Positions 14,995-25,529 of a DNA stretch of 64,000 bases are shown here, piece by piece. The notes under the pieces were generated by a model. The model had not been told where the DNA came from. It ran no database searches and was given only the letters and a program-made list of their open reading frames with translations. The position numbers and the translations under genes are program-made. Origin of the DNA: Bacteroidales bacterium (GTDB lineage Bacteria; Bacteroidota; Bacteroidia; Bacteroidales; F082); assembly GCA_017531225.1 (NCBI GenBank), contig JAFXLL010000003.1, positions 1 through 64,000 of the forward strand. Reading direction: 5' to 3'. Position 1 is the first letter of the stretch. Every line of letters begins with the position of its first letter.

Positions 14995-16911
14995 ATGAAC
15001 AAATCATCCCTATTCGGTTTTATCCTCATTGCCGCAATTCTTTTTGGCTGGATGTGGTGGATGCAACCGTCAAAAGAAGAACTGGCCAAGCAGAAACACG
15101 TTCAGGACTCCATTATGATGGCACGCCGTGAGGCCGCCATCCTTGATTCCATCCGTCTCGCCGAAGCAAAGGCAGAAGAGGAGGAAGGCGAGGCCATCGC
15201 CAATATCGTTGCCGCTATGTCAATGGACTCAACGACTTACGCAGAGAAAGTTTACCAGGCCAGCAGAGATAAATTTGGTGCTTTCGCTTCAGCTGCCATG
15301 GGCGAGGAACAGTTGTTTACCTATGAGACCAACCTCCAGAAGATCACCTTCAGCAGCAAAGGCGGCGCCATCAAGCAAGTGGAGTTAAAGGAATATCGGA
15401 CCTACGACTCGTTGCCTTTGATCAGCTTCGATCCAGAGACCTCCATCTTCGAGCTTGCTTTCTTCTCGAACAACCGCATCATCAACACCTCTCAACTCTA
15501 TTTTGAGCCTTACGTCAATGGGAATGAGATCGCCATGCGCGCCTATGCCGACGACATCAACGGCCAGCGTAACGAGAACCAGTATCTTGAGTTCGTTTAC
15601 ACACTTCATGACGACAACTACATGCTGGATTTTGACTTGCGCACAGTGGGTCTGAAAGATGTCATTGCCAACAACACCAATTACATGGATCTGAACTGGC
15701 AGGTCGACTTGTTGCAGCATGAGAAGGATGTGGACCGCTTCATCAACACCACGGTGTATTACAAGCCGATGAACGAGACGGATGTGGACCGCGTCAACGA
15801 CCGCAAGAGTGGGGATGAGACAATTAATTCCAGTATTAACTGGTTCTCATTCAAAGAGCGTTTCTTCTGCAATGTGCTTGTCGCCAAAAACGGCTTCTCA
15901 AGTGCAAAATTCAGTGTAAGAACTGAGAAGGGGAAGAAGAATCCCAAGTATTTGAAGACCATGGCTTCGAGTGTGGAGATCCCATACGACTTCAATGCCG
16001 ATGTCAATGAGTTCCCGATGTCGATGTATTTCGGTCCTAACCACTTCAAGACCTTGAAGAGTTACGGCCTGAACCTGCAGCGTCAAATCGACGTGGGTAA
16101 CTTCTTCCTGATCCGTTGGATCAACTACGGTGTCATCTATGTGTTCAACTGGCTGGGATCCTACGGCTGGAGCTACGGTATCGTCATCCTGCTGTTGACT
16201 ATCATGATCAAGCTGTTGTTGTTCCCGATTGCCTTCAAGTCCTATAAGTCAACCGCTGTGATGCGTGTGCTGAAGCCAGAGGTGGAAGCCATCAACGCCA
16301 AGTATCCCAAGGAAGAGGATGCTATGAAGAAACAGCAAGCCATCATGAACTTGCAGAAACAGGCTGGTGCCAGTCCTACAGCGGGTTGCATCCCGATGTT
16401 GCTTCAGTTCCCGATCCTCATCGCTGTGTTCCGTTTCTTCCCATCGTCTATCGAGTTGCGCCAGCAGCCTTTCCTCTGGGCGGAAGACCTTTCCACATAC
16501 GATAGCATCCTTGATCTGCCATTCAACATCCCGTTCTATGGCGACCACGTGAGCCTTTTCTGCCTGTTGATGACCATCACCACTTTCATTTACACTTACG
16601 TCAACAACAAGCAGATGGACGTCTCGGCCAATCCACAGATGAAAGGCATGAAGGTTATGATGTACATTATGCCGATCATGTTCTTGGGCATCTTCAACAG
16701 CTATTCAGCCGGTTTGAGCTACTACTACATGTTGGCTAACATCATCACTTTCCTCCAGATGTTCATCTTCCGCAAGATGATCAACGAGGATAGAGTGCGT
16801 GCCACCATCGAGGAAAACAAGAAAAAGCCTGTCAAGAAGTCGAAGTTCATGCAAAGACTTGAGGAGGCTCAGAAGGCTCAGCAACAGCAATATAAAAACG
16901 CAAAACGATAA
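14995..16911 (+). CDS. yidC: Membrane protein insertase YidC
   Basis: YidC inserts and folds inner-membrane proteins with or without SecYEG. The 638-residue protein has an N-terminal transmembrane anchor (SLFGFILIAAILFGWMWWM), a long periplasmic beta-domain (about 80-360), and the conserved insertase core with WSYGIVILLLTIMIKLLLFP, GCIPMLLQFPILIAVFRFFP and MPIMFLGIFNSYSAGLSYYY. The C-terminal tail is basic (KKPVKKSKFMQ). DUF2750 follows after 3 bases and trkH after that, forming a likely operon. Confidence 0.95.
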   Translation: MNKSSLFGFILIAAILFGWMWWMQPSKEELAKQKHVQDSIMMARREAAILDSIRLAEAKAEEEEGEAIANIVAAMSMDSTTYAEKVYQASRDKFGAFASAAMGEEQLFTYETNLQKITFSSKGGAIKQVELKEYRTYDSLPLISFDPETSIFELAFFSNNRIINTSQLYFEPYVNGNEIAMRAYADDINGQRNENQYLEFVYTLHDDNYMLDFDLRTVGLKDVIANNTNYMDLNWQVDLLQHEKDVDRFINTTVYYKPMNETDVDRVNDRKSGDETINSSINWFSFKERFFCNVLVAKNGFSSAKFSVRTEKGKKNPKYLKTMASSVEIPYDFNADVNEFPMSMYFGPNHFKTLKSYGLNLQRQIDVGNFFLIRWINYGVIYVFNWLGSYGWSYGIVILLLTIMIKLLLFPIAFKSYKSTAVMRVLKPEVEAINAKYPKEEDAMKKQQAIMNLQKQAGASPTAGCIPMLLQFPILIAVFRFFPSSIELRQQPFLWAEDLSTYDSILDLPFNIPFYGDHVSLFCLLMTITTFIYTYVNNKQMDVSANPQMKGMKVMMYIMPIMFLGIFNSYSAGLSYYYMLANIITFLQMFIFRKMINEDRVRATIEENKKKPVKKSKFMQRLEEAQKAQQQQYKNAKR

Positions 16912-16914
16912 ATT

Positions 16915-17325
16915 ATGAATACACTCGAGTCTTTCCTTGACGCCATATCAGATACCCGTAAAGTGTGGTTGCTTGAGGCGATGACTGGCATGTTTGCCAT
17001 GCTGGAAGACTCTGATGGCAACTCGTATATTCCCGTGTGGGAATCCGAAAGCCTTGCCGCCAAAGCCGCGGTGGAGGACTGGGCGGATTACAAAGTCACG
17101 GAGATGGGTTTTTCGGAACTCGCCGTCTGGCTGAAGGAGCTGTCGCGCGACGAGATCGACATTGCTGTGTCGCCTGAGAAGGACGGCCAGATCACAGCCA
17201 TCGCCTCGGCTAATTTCAGAAAGTGGGTGAAGCCACTTGCTGACGACTCATACCAAGAGGAGAGTGACGATGACGATGAGGACGACGACTTCGACTATGG
17301 CGAAGGATGGGCTGAGAAGTGGTAA
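16915..17325 (+). CDS. DUF2750 domain protein with acidic tail
   Basis: This 136-residue protein has the DUF2750 pattern: KVWLLEAMTGMFAMLEDSDG, then IPVWESESLAAKAA and a C-terminal FRKWVKPLADD. The function is unknown. The tail is very acidic (about 12 Asp/Glu near residues 116-128). It sits 3 bases after yidC and 9 bases before trkH, so it is translated from the same message; a link to membrane protein assembly is only positional. Confidence 0.82.
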   Translation: MNTLESFLDAISDTRKVWLLEAMTGMFAMLEDSDGNSYIPVWESESLAAKAAVEDWADYKVTEMGFSELAVWLKELSRDEIDIAVSPEKDGQITAIASANFRKWVKPLADDSYQEESDDDDEDDDFDYGEGWAEKW

Positions 17326-17334
17326 TTAGATGCC

Positions 17335-18849
17335 ATGAAAAGTAGGCTGTTTGGAGTGTTGCTATTCATCGAGACAGCGGCTATGCTGCTGACTGCCTTG
17401 GTGGCATGGCATTATCACATCCATGACGGCGAGAATGACTACCGTGCTTTCCTGATAAGCGCTGGCATCACCGGAGCGGTGGGGTTGGTGCTGTACATCA
17501 TTGGCAGATTACAAAAAACCGGTTTCGATGGCGATGATACTTTTGCCATCGTGTCGCTATCGTGGGTGTTGTTTTCTCTGTTCGGCATGTTGCCGTTCAT
17601 GCTCAGTGGATCCATCAACTCGGTCACGGATGCTTTTTTTGAGACCATTTCAGGATTTACCACTACGGGCTCAACGATTATGAAAAACGTGGATGACCAG
17701 CCTCATGGCATCCTGTTTTGGCGAAGCATCATGCAATGGTTGGGAGGCTTGGGTATCGTGGTTTTTACCTTGGCCTTCATTCCGTCGGTGGCGAGGGGTT
17801 CGCATAGAAACACCTTGTTTGCGGCTGAGGCTCCCGGTGTCAGCGTAGAGAAGCTGTCGCCTACCATGCACGGCACCTCACGCATCTTATGGATCATCTA
17901 TATCTTGCTGACTATGTTGTGTGCGGTGCTGTACTATGTGGGACCAATGTCGCTTTTCGACGCCGTTTGCCATGCCATGACCACGATTTCCACGGGCGGA
18001 TACAGCACACACCAAGCCAGTATCGGTTACTACCAATCAGGTTATATCGAACGTGTCTCGATGGTCTTCATGATTCTTTCATCCATCAATTTTGCCGTGC
18101 TGTTTTTCCTGTTAGCTGGTCGTTTTGATCTCATGAAAACCAATGAGGAAGTCCGTGTTTATCTGATCTCGATCGTTGTGATGACGCTGTTTTTCATGGG
18201 CTTATTCTATTGGGCACCGAATATCAATGGCGTGACGGAGGCACAACTTGCCAGCTATCCACAGGGAGCGAAGGATACTTTCCACGTCTCGTTTTTCCAT
18301 GTAGTCACGATGTTGTCGAACACCGGCTTCTCAGGCTGTAATTACCAATACGAAATGTGGGGATTGCTCTTTGTGATACCCACGCTGTTGATGCAGATCG
18401 TGGGTGGCTGTGCCGGTTCGGCCAGTGGCGGTATTAAGATGGTGCGCGTCATCGTGATCTTCAAGTTTATCCGAAACGCATTGAAGGAACTGGTTCATCC
18501 CACGGGCATGTATTCATTGAAACTATCGGGGCAGAATGTGGACGAAGTGACGGTCAGGCGCATTTGCAACTTCTTGTCGCTGTTTATCATCCTATTCATC
18601 GTCAATATATTGGCATTGACCTTCACGGGAATGACTCTGGAAGACGCCAGCATTGCATTCATCACATGCTTTAGCAACCTGGGCATGGGCTCGGGAGCCA
18701 CAGGCCCAGGCGCTTCTATGGCCGATTTACCCACGGTGGCCAAGTGGATTCTCTCAGTCGACATGTTGATCGGCCGTTTGGAGATCATCACCGTGTTGCT
18801 GATTTTCTTCAAATCCACTTGGGTGACCACCAAGAGTGTTAGGAGTTAG
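17335..18849 (+). CDS. trkH: TrkH-family potassium uptake protein
   Basis: This 504-residue inner-membrane potassium transporter has the four membrane-pore-membrane units of the TrkH/KtrB family. Selectivity loops include [30 protein letters not shown] and [11 protein letters not shown]. Helices such as [13 protein letters not shown]-type segments alternate between them. It needs a TrkA/KtrA-type regulatory subunit, which is not in the window. The stop codon is nested with that of convergent clpB (TTAG). Confidence 0.92.
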   Translation: MKSRLFGVLLFIETAAMLLTALVAWHYHIHDGENDYRAFLISAGITGAVGLVLYIIGRLQKTGFDGDDTFAIVSLSWVLFSLFGMLPFMLSGSINSVTDAFFETISGFTTTGSTIMKNVDDQPHGILFWRSIMQWLGGLGIVVFTLAFIPSVARGSHRNTLFAAEAPGVSVEKLSPTMHGTSRILWIIYILLTMLCAVLYYVGPMSLFDAVCHAMTTISTGGYSTHQASIGYYQSGYIERVSMVFMILSSINFAVLFFLLAGRFDLMKTNEEVRVYLISIVVMTLFFMGLFYWAPNINGVTEAQLASYPQGAKDTFHVSFFHVVTMLSNTGFSGCNYQYEMWGLLFVIPTLLMQIVGGCAGSASGGIKMVRVIVIFKFIRNALKELVHPTGMYSLKLSGQNVDEVTVRRICNFLSLFIILFIVNILALTFTGMTLEDASIAFITCFSNLGMGSGATGPGASMADLPTVAKWILSVDMLIGRLEIITVLLIFFKSTWVTTKSVRS

Positions 18850-20948
18850 TTTTCAAAATGTAACTTCCCGTCTTTGACGGTGACGGTGATTGGCTTGGTC
18901 TTATCGACTTCATCAGCCAAGATCATCTTTGAGAGTTCGTTGAGCAGCTCGCGTTGCATCATACGTTTCACAGGACGAGCACCGTATTGTGGATCGTAGC
19001 TCTGGCGGGCGATGAGGTCAACGGCTTCGTCGGTAATGCCGATGTTGATGTTGTTTTCCTCAAGCATCTTTTTCACGCGGTTGAACTGCATCCTAACCAC
19101 TTCGGCGATCTGGCTTTCGCTGAGGTCTTCGAAGATGATGATGTCGTCGATACGGTTCAGGAACTCAGGTCGCATCACTTGACGCAGGGCGTCCATCACG
19201 GCGTTATGGTCTTTCAGGCCGGCGCCCACGTTGGAAGTCATGATGACGATGGTGTTCTTGAAGTCGACAGTACGACCTTTGTTGTCGGTGAGTCGGCCGT
19301 CGTCGAGTACCTGAAGCAGGATGTTGAAAACATCCGGGTGAGCTTTCTCGATTTCATCGAGCAAGATCACCGAGTACGGCTTGCGCCGTACCGCTTCAGT
19401 GAGTTGTCCGCTCTCTTCGTAGCCCACATATCCTGGAGGCGCACCGATCAAACGGGAGACGGTGTGACGCTCCTGATATTCGGACATGTCAATACGCACC
19501 ATGTTGTTCTCGTTGTCGAACAGGAACTCAGCCAAAGCCTTGGCCAGCTCGGTCTTACCCACACCGGTGGTACCCATGAAGATGAAGGAACCGATAGGAC
19601 GTTTGGCATCTTGCAAGCCTGCACGGCTACGACGGATGGCGTCGCTGACGGCACGGATGGCTTCGTCCTGGCCGACCACACGCTTGTGCAGCTCGCTCTC
19701 CAGGTTCAACAGCTTCTCGCGCTCGCTCTGCATCATCTTCTTCACCGGGATGCCTGTCCAACGTGACACGATCTCAGCCACGTCTTGGTAGGAGACCTCT
19801 TCGTCGATCAGCGGATGGTCGCCCTGCGCCTTGAGCAGATCGGCCTTGGCTTTCTCGATAGCGGCTTCGGCATCGCGGATCTTACCGTAACGCAGCTCAG
19901 CTACCCGGCCGTAATCGCCGTCGCGTTCAGCCACGGCAGCCTGATGCTTGTATTTCTCGATGTTGTCCTTTTCCTTCTGGATGATCTCCACATAGTGGCG
20001 CTCATTCTCCCATTTGCCTTTGATTTCGGCCTTCTGGGCATTGAGTTTATCCAACTCTTGGGTCAACTCGTTGACCTTCTTGGTGTCGTTTTCGCGTTTC
20101 AGCGCCTCGCGCTCGATCTCCAACTGACGGATGCTACGCTCCACGTTCTCAAGGTCCTCAGGCACCGAGTCGATCTGCAAACGCAGACGTGCAGCGGCTT
20201 CGTCGACCAAGTCGATGGCTTTATCGGGTAGGAAACGGTCGCTGATGTAACGTACCGAGAGCTGCACAGCGGCCACGATAGCCTCGTCGAGGATACGGAT
20301 GTGGTGATGGTTCTCATAACGTTCCTTCAGACCACGCAGGATGGAGATGGCCGAAGCCTCGTCAGGCTCGTCGACCATGACGATCTGGAATCGACGCTCC
20401 AAGGCTTTGTCCTTCTCGAAATACTGTTGGTATTCCTTCAAGGTGGTGGCACCGATGCACTGCAGCTCGCCACGCGATAGGGCAGGCTTCAGGATGTTGG
20501 CTGCGTCCATGGCACCGCCCGTGGCACCTGCACCCACCAAGGTGTGGATCTCATCGATGAACAGCACCACGTCGCCGGAGCTGTCGACCACTTCCTTGAT
20601 GACGCTTTTCAGACGTTCCTCGAATTCGCCTTGGTATTTGGCACCGGCGATCAAGGCACCCATGTCGAGCGAGAAGACCATCTTGCGTTTCAGGTTCTCA
20701 GGCACGTCGCCGTTGACGACACGCTGGGCGAGACCTTCAACGATAGCTGTCTTACCCACACCTGGTTCACCGATCAGGATAGGGTTGTTTTTGGTTCGAC
20801 GCGAGAGGATCTGCAGCACACGCCTGATCTCCTCGTCACGTCCAATCACAGGGTCGAGCTTGCCGTTCTTCGCCAACTCATTCAAGTTCTTGGCGTAACG
20901 GTTCAAAGACTCGTACTTTTCGTTGGTTTGATAATTTTGTTTTTCCAT
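18846..20948 (-). CDS. clpB: ClpB-type disaggregase lacking the N-terminal domain
   Basis: ClpB works with DnaK to resolubilise aggregated protein in the cytoplasm. This 700-residue form has AAA1 (Walker A GEPGVGKT 60-67, Walker [11 protein letters not shown]), the coiled-coil middle domain (about 265-390), and AAA2 (GTTGVGKT near 460, [12 protein letters not shown]). Full-length ClpB is about 860 residues. The ~150-residue N-domain is missing, and the protein starts at the linker ([20 protein letters not shown]). Only 154 bases separate it from fadD, so the N-domain is not hidden upstream. It resembles the short ClpB isoform that other bacteria make by internal initiation. Confidence 0.93.
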   Translation of the reverse strand: MEKQNYQTNEKYESLNRYAKNLNELAKNGKLDPVIGRDEEIRRVLQILSRRTKNNPILIGEPGVGKTAIVEGLAQRVVNGDVPENLKRKMVFSLDMGALIAGAKYQGEFEERLKSVIKEVVDSSGDVVLFIDEIHTLVGAGATGGAMDAANILKPALSRGELQCIGATTLKEYQQYFEKDKALERRFQIVMVDEPDEASAISILRGLKERYENHHHIRILDEAIVAAVQLSVRYISDRFLPDKAIDLVDEAAARLRLQIDSVPEDLENVERSIRQLEIEREALKRENDTKKVNELTQELDKLNAQKAEIKGKWENERHYVEIIQKEKDNIEKYKHQAAVAERDGDYGRVAELRYGKIRDAEAAIEKAKADLLKAQGDHPLIDEEVSYQDVAEIVSRWTGIPVKKMMQSEREKLLNLESELHKRVVGQDEAIRAVSDAIRRSRAGLQDAKRPIGSFIFMGTTGVGKTELAKALAEFLFDNENNMVRIDMSEYQERHTVSRLIGAPPGYVGYEESGQLTEAVRRKPYSVILLDEIEKAHPDVFNILLQVLDDGRLTDNKGRTVDFKNTIVIMTSNVGAGLKDHNAVMDALRQVMRPEFLNRIDDIIIFEDLSESQIAEVVRMQFNRVKKMLEENNINIGITDEAVDLIARQSYDPQYGARPVKRMMQRELLNELSKMILADEVDKTKPITVTVKDGKLHFEN

Positions 20949-21060
20949 GTTACTTTGTTTTTGTTTACTATTTTTTGTTGAAAGCCTCTATCAAACCCTT
21001 TACCAAACCTATTTTTGTGACATATTGTCATTTTTTTTTGATGCGTAAAGAAATAGTTCT

Positions 21061-21068
21061 TATATTTG
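21061..21068 (+). promoter_or_regulatory. -7 promoter element (TATATTTG) for fadD
   Basis: TATATTTG ends 34 bases before ATG 21103. Confidence 0.55.
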
Positions 21069-21102
21069 CAGGTTTTAACAACGAAAACGAGCAGCTTAAT
21101 AT

Positions 21103-22881
21103 ATGGAAATCAGAAGAATATTCGATCTTCTTCCAAATTATCTTGAGAAGTATGCAGATCAACCTGTAGCCTTAGCCGGCAAAAAAGACGGCGAATGGCG
21201 TACTTACAGCATACAGGAGTACATTGATCTCACGAATAAACTGAGCTATGCCTTGATCGAATTGGGCATTGAACCAGGCGACAAGGTGGCGTTCATCCTC
21301 AGTAATCGTCCCGAATGGAATATCATCGACATGGCAGTCAGCCAAATTGGCGCTATCAACGTGCCGATTTATCCGACCATCAGCCAGGAAGACTATCATT
21401 TCATCTTGAATGACAGTGAAGCAAAGCTGGTGTTTCTTGATGGTCTTGCCGTGATGAACAAGGTGACCAATGTGTTGCCTGACATCCCAGGACTGAAGCA
21501 CGTCTACACCATGGTGGACCGTGAGAAATACCCTTATTTTGATCAATTGCTTGACTTTGGCAGCGAGCATCCTCATCAAGAGGAACTGGAGCGTCGCAAG
21601 GCCGCTGTGCAATATACCGACTGCATGACCCTTATCTACACCTCGGGAACCACCGGAACCCCCAAAGGTGTCATGTTGTCGCATTCCAACGTGATCAACC
21701 AGATTCTTGGCGTCGACCATATCATTCTATGCAAACCAGGATCGATTGCATTCTCGTTTCTGCCGGCATGCCACGCCTACGAACGCTTGCTGATATACAC
21801 CTATCAATATAAAGGAATGGCGATTTATTACGCCGAGAGTCTTGCCACATTGGCTGATAATATCAAGGAACTTCGCCCTTCAATGATGTGCTGTGTGCCT
21901 CGTGTGTTGGAGCGCTTCTATGATGGCATTATCGCTTCAGGCAAGAAGATGGAAGGTCTCTCAAAGATGATCTTCTTCTGGGCTGTGGATCTCGCCGAGC
22001 ATTATAGAATTGATGATGACGAACGCAGTTGGTGGTACAATCTGAAGCTGCGCATTGCTGATAAATTGGTGTATTCGAAAATCCGTGAGAAGATCGGCGC
22101 TGATCGCTTTGAACGTATTGTTTCTGGCGCAGCCGCTTTGCATGAACGCATCGCAGCCTTCTTCTCAGCCATCAAGATGCCAATTTATGAAGGTTATGGC
22201 TTAACTGAGACTTCACCTGTGATTGCCGTGAGCGACATAGGTCCTCATCAGCGTGAAGTGGGTTGCGTAGGCCCCCCGTTGAAAGGCGTGGAGGTGAAGA
22301 TCTCCGAAGAAGGCGAGATCATCTGCCGTGGACATAACGTGATGCTGGGTTACTATAAGAGCCCCGAGCTGACCGCCGAAGTCATCGATAAGGACGGCTG
22401 GTTCCACACTGGCGACATGGGTCGTTTCAACGAACACGGACTGCTGATGATTACCGGACGTATCAAGAGCTTGTTCAAGACCTCAGGTGGCAAATATATC
22501 AACCCCGACATCATTGAGACCAAGTTCTGTGCTTCCAAGTGGATTGAGCAGATCGTTGTGGTGGGCGAGAACCAGAAATTCGCCGGCGCATTGATCATCC
22601 CAAGTTTCACTGAACTGAAGAACTGGTGCGTGACTCAAAACATCAAGTATACCACTCCTGAAGACATCATCCAGAACCCGGAAGTCTTGAAACTCATGGC
22701 CAAGGAAGTCCAAGAGCTGAACAAGGGCTTGGGCGAGACCGAGAAGATCAAGAAACACGTGCTGTTGGCTGACGAATGGACGGTGGGCAACGGCTTGATC
22801 ACCCCGACACTCAAGGTAAGGCGCAGAGCCATTACCAATAAGTACAAGGATGTGATCGAGAAGATGTTCAACGAGAACTAA
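21103..22881 (+). CDS. fadD: Long-chain acyl-CoA synthetase (AMP-forming)
   Basis: The enzyme activates fatty acids to acyl-CoA through an acyl-AMP. It has 592 residues with the AMP-binding P-loop YTSGTTGTPKGVMLSH near residue 180, YEGYGLTETSPVI near residue 365, DGWFHTGDMGRF and GRIKSLFKTSGGKYINP near the C-terminus. This is the ~600-residue FadD15-like type common in Bacteroidota and used mostly for exogenous fatty acids. It is monocistronic, and its stop nests with that of the chromate transporter gene (CTAA). Confidence 0.92.
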   Translation: MEIRRIFDLLPNYLEKYADQPVALAGKKDGEWRTYSIQEYIDLTNKLSYALIELGIEPGDKVAFILSNRPEWNIIDMAVSQIGAINVPIYPTISQEDYHFILNDSEAKLVFLDGLAVMNKVTNVLPDIPGLKHVYTMVDREKYPYFDQLLDFGSEHPHQEELERRKAAVQYTDCMTLIYTSGTTGTPKGVMLSHSNVINQILGVDHIILCKPGSIAFSFLPACHAYERLLIYTYQYKGMAIYYAESLATLADNIKELRPSMMCCVPRVLERFYDGIIASGKKMEGLSKMIFFWAVDLAEHYRIDDDERSWWYNLKLRIADKLVYSKIREKIGADRFERIVSGAAALHERIAAFFSAIKMPIYEGYGLTETSPVIAVSDIGPHQREVGCVGPPLKGVEVKISEEGEIICRGHNVMLGYYKSPELTAEVIDKDGWFHTGDMGRFNEHGLLMITGRIKSLFKTSGGKYINPDIIETKFCASKWIEQIVVVGENQKFAGALIIPSFTELKNWCVTQNIKYTTPEDIIQNPEVLKLMAKEVQELNKGLGETEKIKKHVLLADEWTVGNGLITPTLKVRRRAITNKYKDVIEKMFNEN

Positions 22882-23417
22882 TATACGAAATATCCCACAA
22901 CGCCCGACAATACGATGAGTAGGATCGGGTTGGCCTTGAAGAAATAGGAGGCCACAAAGGCGAGGACACAAATCACAATGCTGATGTTGTTCTCGCCTTT
23001 GCCTATTTGTACGAAGTTCTGCGCGTTCATCATGGAAAGGCCAGCGGCGAAGATCAATCCGGCGATGGCGGGCTTCAATCCTTTCAGAAGGTTACTCATT
23101 AATCTATTGCCATTCTTATTCATAAACAGGCGGATGATGAAGTAAACCATGATGATTGACGGCAGGCAGAGTGCAAAAGAGGCAAGGAGTGAACCGAAGA
23201 ATCCACCGGCGGTATAGCCCACGTAGGTAGCCATATTGATGGAGATCGGTCCTGGTGTCATCTGCGAGATAGCCACCATGTCGGCAAACTCGGTGGTGGT
23301 CATCCAGGCGTAGTTGTCGACGACTTCATGCTGAATCAGGGAAAGCATGGCATAGCCGCCGCCGAAGCCAAGCACACCTATTTTAATAAATACCCAAAGC
23401 AACTGCAGGTAAATCAT
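22878..23417 (-). CDS. Chromate transporter (CHR) half, second gene
   Basis: This 179-residue membrane protein has the CHR motif GFGGGYAMLSLIQHEVVD near residue 17, MTPGPISINMATYVGYT, and about five hydrophobic segments. CHR proteins export chromate or related oxyanions; many bacteria use two short paralogues that act together. It overlaps the upstream half by ATGA (23414-23417). Confidence 0.9.
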   Translation of the reverse strand: MIYLQLLWVFIKIGVLGFGGGYAMLSLIQHEVVDNYAWMTTTEFADMVAISQMTPGPISINMATYVGYTAGGFFGSLLASFALCLPSIIMVYFIIRLFMNKNGNRLMSNLLKGLKPAIAGLIFAAGLSMMNAQNFVQIGKGENNISIVICVLAFVASYFFKANPILLIVLSGVVGYFVY

Positions 23418-23986
23418 GGCTTCACCTCCTTGTTTTCAACTTTTTTCATCTTGCGTTCCATTAGGATAGCGTAGACCAGACTTCCCATAATGGCTGCCAA
23501 GATGACGATGGCGGGGGAGACCTTGAGCCACCAGATCAAAGCGACAGTGGCAATGGGGATGATGGCCGTCTTCCAAGTGAGTTTAGCTGACTTGATCATT
23601 TTGATTGAAGGAGCCAGAATCAGGGCAACTACGCAGGGACGGATGCCTTTGAAAATGCGCTCCACCACTGGAAGATCTCGGTATTCTCTGAAGATGGTGG
23701 CCAACAACAGGATGATGATGATGGAGGGGATGATGGCGCCGAGCATAGCAGCTGCCGCGCCTTTCTTGCCCGCGATCCGATGACCCACATACAGAGCCGT
23801 GTTTACAGCAAACACGCCTGGCAACGATTGTACGATGGCAATCATGTCCCAAAACTCGTCGGAAGGGATCCACTTTTTCTTGTCGACCACGGCTTGTTCC
23901 ACCATCGAGAGCATGGCGTAGCCACCGCCTAAGGTGAAAGCGCCTATTTTAAAAAAGGTGATAAACAGCTGAAATACGATCTTCAT
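23414..23986 (-). CDS. Chromate transporter (CHR) half, first gene
   Basis: This 190-residue paralogue of the next gene has FTLGGGYAMLSMVEQAVVD and SLPGVFAVNTALYVGHRIAG. ATG 23986 was chosen because the upstream in-frame TTG (24001) precedes the -7 box. The box is only four bases from the ATG, so the message may have almost no leader. Actual substrate (chromate, sulfate or other) cannot be told from sequence. Confidence 0.9.
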   Translation of the reverse strand: MKIVFQLFITFFKIGAFTLGGGYAMLSMVEQAVVDKKKWIPSDEFWDMIAIVQSLPGVFAVNTALYVGHRIAGKKGAAAAMLGAIIPSIIIILLLATIFREYRDLPVVERIFKGIRPCVVALILAPSIKMIKSAKLTWKTAIIPIATVALIWWLKVSPAIVILAAIMGSLVYAILMERKMKKVENKEVKP

Positions 23987-23990
23987 GGCG

Positions 23991-23998
23991 CAAAAATA
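23991..23998 (-). promoter_or_regulatory. -7 promoter element (TATTTTTG) abutting the start codon
   Basis: Minus-strand TATTTTTG is followed by CGCC and then the ATG of the chromate transporter, suggesting a leaderless or near-leaderless transcript. Confidence 0.5.
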
Positions 23999-24031
23999 CA
24001 ACTTTTGCTTTGCTTATTGAGATAAAATTAG

Positions 24032-24039
24032 TACGTTTG
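24032..24039 (+). promoter_or_regulatory. -7 promoter element (TACGTTTG) for the GltS-like gene
   Basis: TACGTTTG ends 20 bases before ATG 24060, divergent to the chromate transporter promoter. Confidence 0.5.
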
Positions 24040-24059
24040 CATACTAATTTCAAAAAGTT

Positions 24060-25475
24060 ATGACCATACTTGACGTTTCTGTAATGACCTTTGACCGGCC
24101 GGAGGCTTGGCAATGGTTGGTTCAGTTTTGTATTCTAGCCACTGCGCTGCTGTTGGGCAATCTGTTGAGGACCAATATTCCATTTCTCAAGAAGAGCCTG
24201 CTGCCTTCAGCATTGCTTGGTGGATTGTTGTTGCTTGTATTTAAGGCGTTTCCGGGATGTAGGGAACTGATCAACAAGCCCATGATGGAAATCGTAACCT
24301 ATCATACCTTGGGCTTGGGATTCGTTGCTTTAGCACTCAAGAACAACAAGATAGAATCGAAGTCAACCCCTATGAAAGTGATTGAGACTGGTGCGCTGAC
24401 GGCATCTACCTACGTTATTCAAGGCATCGTGGGTTTGATTGTCTCCATTTTATTCTTCCTGTTAGGAAAGAAGTTCTTCTATGCTGCAGGATTGCTGCTG
24501 CCTATGGGTTACGGACAAGGACCGGGACAGGCCTTGAACATCGGAAAGATCTACACGGGATGGGCTGCCCAACAGGGTATTGATTTTGCCGGAGCCGACT
24601 TCGGTCTATCCATTGCCGCAATGGGATTTATCGTGGGTAGCTTGATCGGCGTTATTTACATGAATATCCTGAGACGCAGAGGCAAGCTGTCGCAAAAGAA
24701 GATCGAAGAAGCTCAAGTCAATAAACTGGAGGACTACGAGGGTAAGGGTGAAATCCCGGATGCCGAGTCCATCGACAAGCTTTCAGTGCAGATATGCATG
24801 GTGCTGTTCGTGTATTTCCTGGTTTATCTGTTCACCAACTGGATCCAGGGAATGGATCTGGGCAATTTCGGCACCAACACCTTGAAGCCGCTGCTTTGGG
24901 GATTCAACTTCCTGTTGGGTACCTTGTTCGGCATTCTCTTCAAGACCATCTTGAATCGTTTCAAGAAAGCGAAGGTCGTGCGTCGCGAATACATTAATAA
25001 TTATATGTTGAACCGTATCGGCGGTTTCTGCTTCGACATCATGATTGTGGCTGGCACCGCTGCCATCAGCTTCGACGAGTTTGGCAAGTTCATGCTGCCG
25101 TTTGCCATCATCTGCGCCTTGGGCGCTTTGGTCACCTTCGTCTACGTGCTTTGGATCAGCAAGCATCTGTATCCTGACTATAAGTACGAAGGCTTCTTCT
25201 CGATGTTTGGAATGCTCACCGGTACTGCCTCCAATGGCATGATCCTGTTGCGCGAGATCGATCCGAAGTTTGAGACTCCTGCTGCCAACAACCTTGTGTT
25301 GCAAGCCCTTGCCGCCGTTGTGTTGGGCTTCCCGGTGCTGCTGTTGGTGGGCATTGCGCCACAAAGTCTGACATCCACTTGGATTACCTTGGGAGTCTTG
25401 GTGGTTTTCTGGGCTGCGTTGACGGTGTTTATGTTACGAACGAAGATCTTCAAGCGGAAAGCGAAGAAGGAATAA
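24060..25475 (+). CDS. GltS-like sodium/glutamate symporter
   Basis: This 471-residue inner-membrane transporter has about ten transmembrane helices. It has GLLLPMGYGQGPGQALNIGK (a GltS-type signature in the first half) and GMLTGTASNGMILLREIDP in the second half, matching the inverted-repeat GltS fold with two hairpin loops. Sodium-driven glutamate import is the family role, but the sequence is a divergent Bacteroidota member, so the substrate is inferred. A bidirectional terminator follows. Confidence 0.83.
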   Translation: MTILDVSVMTFDRPEAWQWLVQFCILATALLLGNLLRTNIPFLKKSLLPSALLGGLLLLVFKAFPGCRELINKPMMEIVTYHTLGLGFVALALKNNKIESKSTPMKVIETGALTASTYVIQGIVGLIVSILFFLLGKKFFYAAGLLLPMGYGQGPGQALNIGKIYTGWAAQQGIDFAGADFGLSIAAMGFIVGSLIGVIYMNILRRRGKLSQKKIEEAQVNKLEDYEGKGEIPDAESIDKLSVQICMVLFVYFLVYLFTNWIQGMDLGNFGTNTLKPLLWGFNFLLGTLFGILFKTILNRFKKAKVVRREYINNYMLNRIGGFCFDIMIVAGTAAISFDEFGKFMLPFAIICALGALVTFVYVLWISKHLYPDYKYEGFFSMFGMLTGTASNGMILLREIDPKFETPAANNLVLQALAAVVLGFPVLLLVGIAPQSLTSTWITLGVLVVFWAALTVFMLRTKIFKRKAKKE

Positions 25476-25482
25476 CAAAAAA

Positions 25483-25510
25483 AATCCCGGCCAAATGGTC
25501 GGGATTTTTT
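25483..25510 (+). terminator. Bidirectional Rho-independent terminator
   Basis: Stem AATCCCGGCC/GGTCGGGATT (one G-T pair) with loop AAAT is flanked by A-tract and T-tract, so it can end both the GltS-like gene and rplS from the other side. Confidence 0.88.
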
Positions 25511-25529
25511 GTTTTTAATAGAAGAGGAA

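Noticed and set aside
18954-19766. A 270-codon plus-strand open frame inside clpB
   Set aside because: It is the antisense shadow of a strongly conserved ClpB frame; it has no domain pattern, promoter or coding signature.
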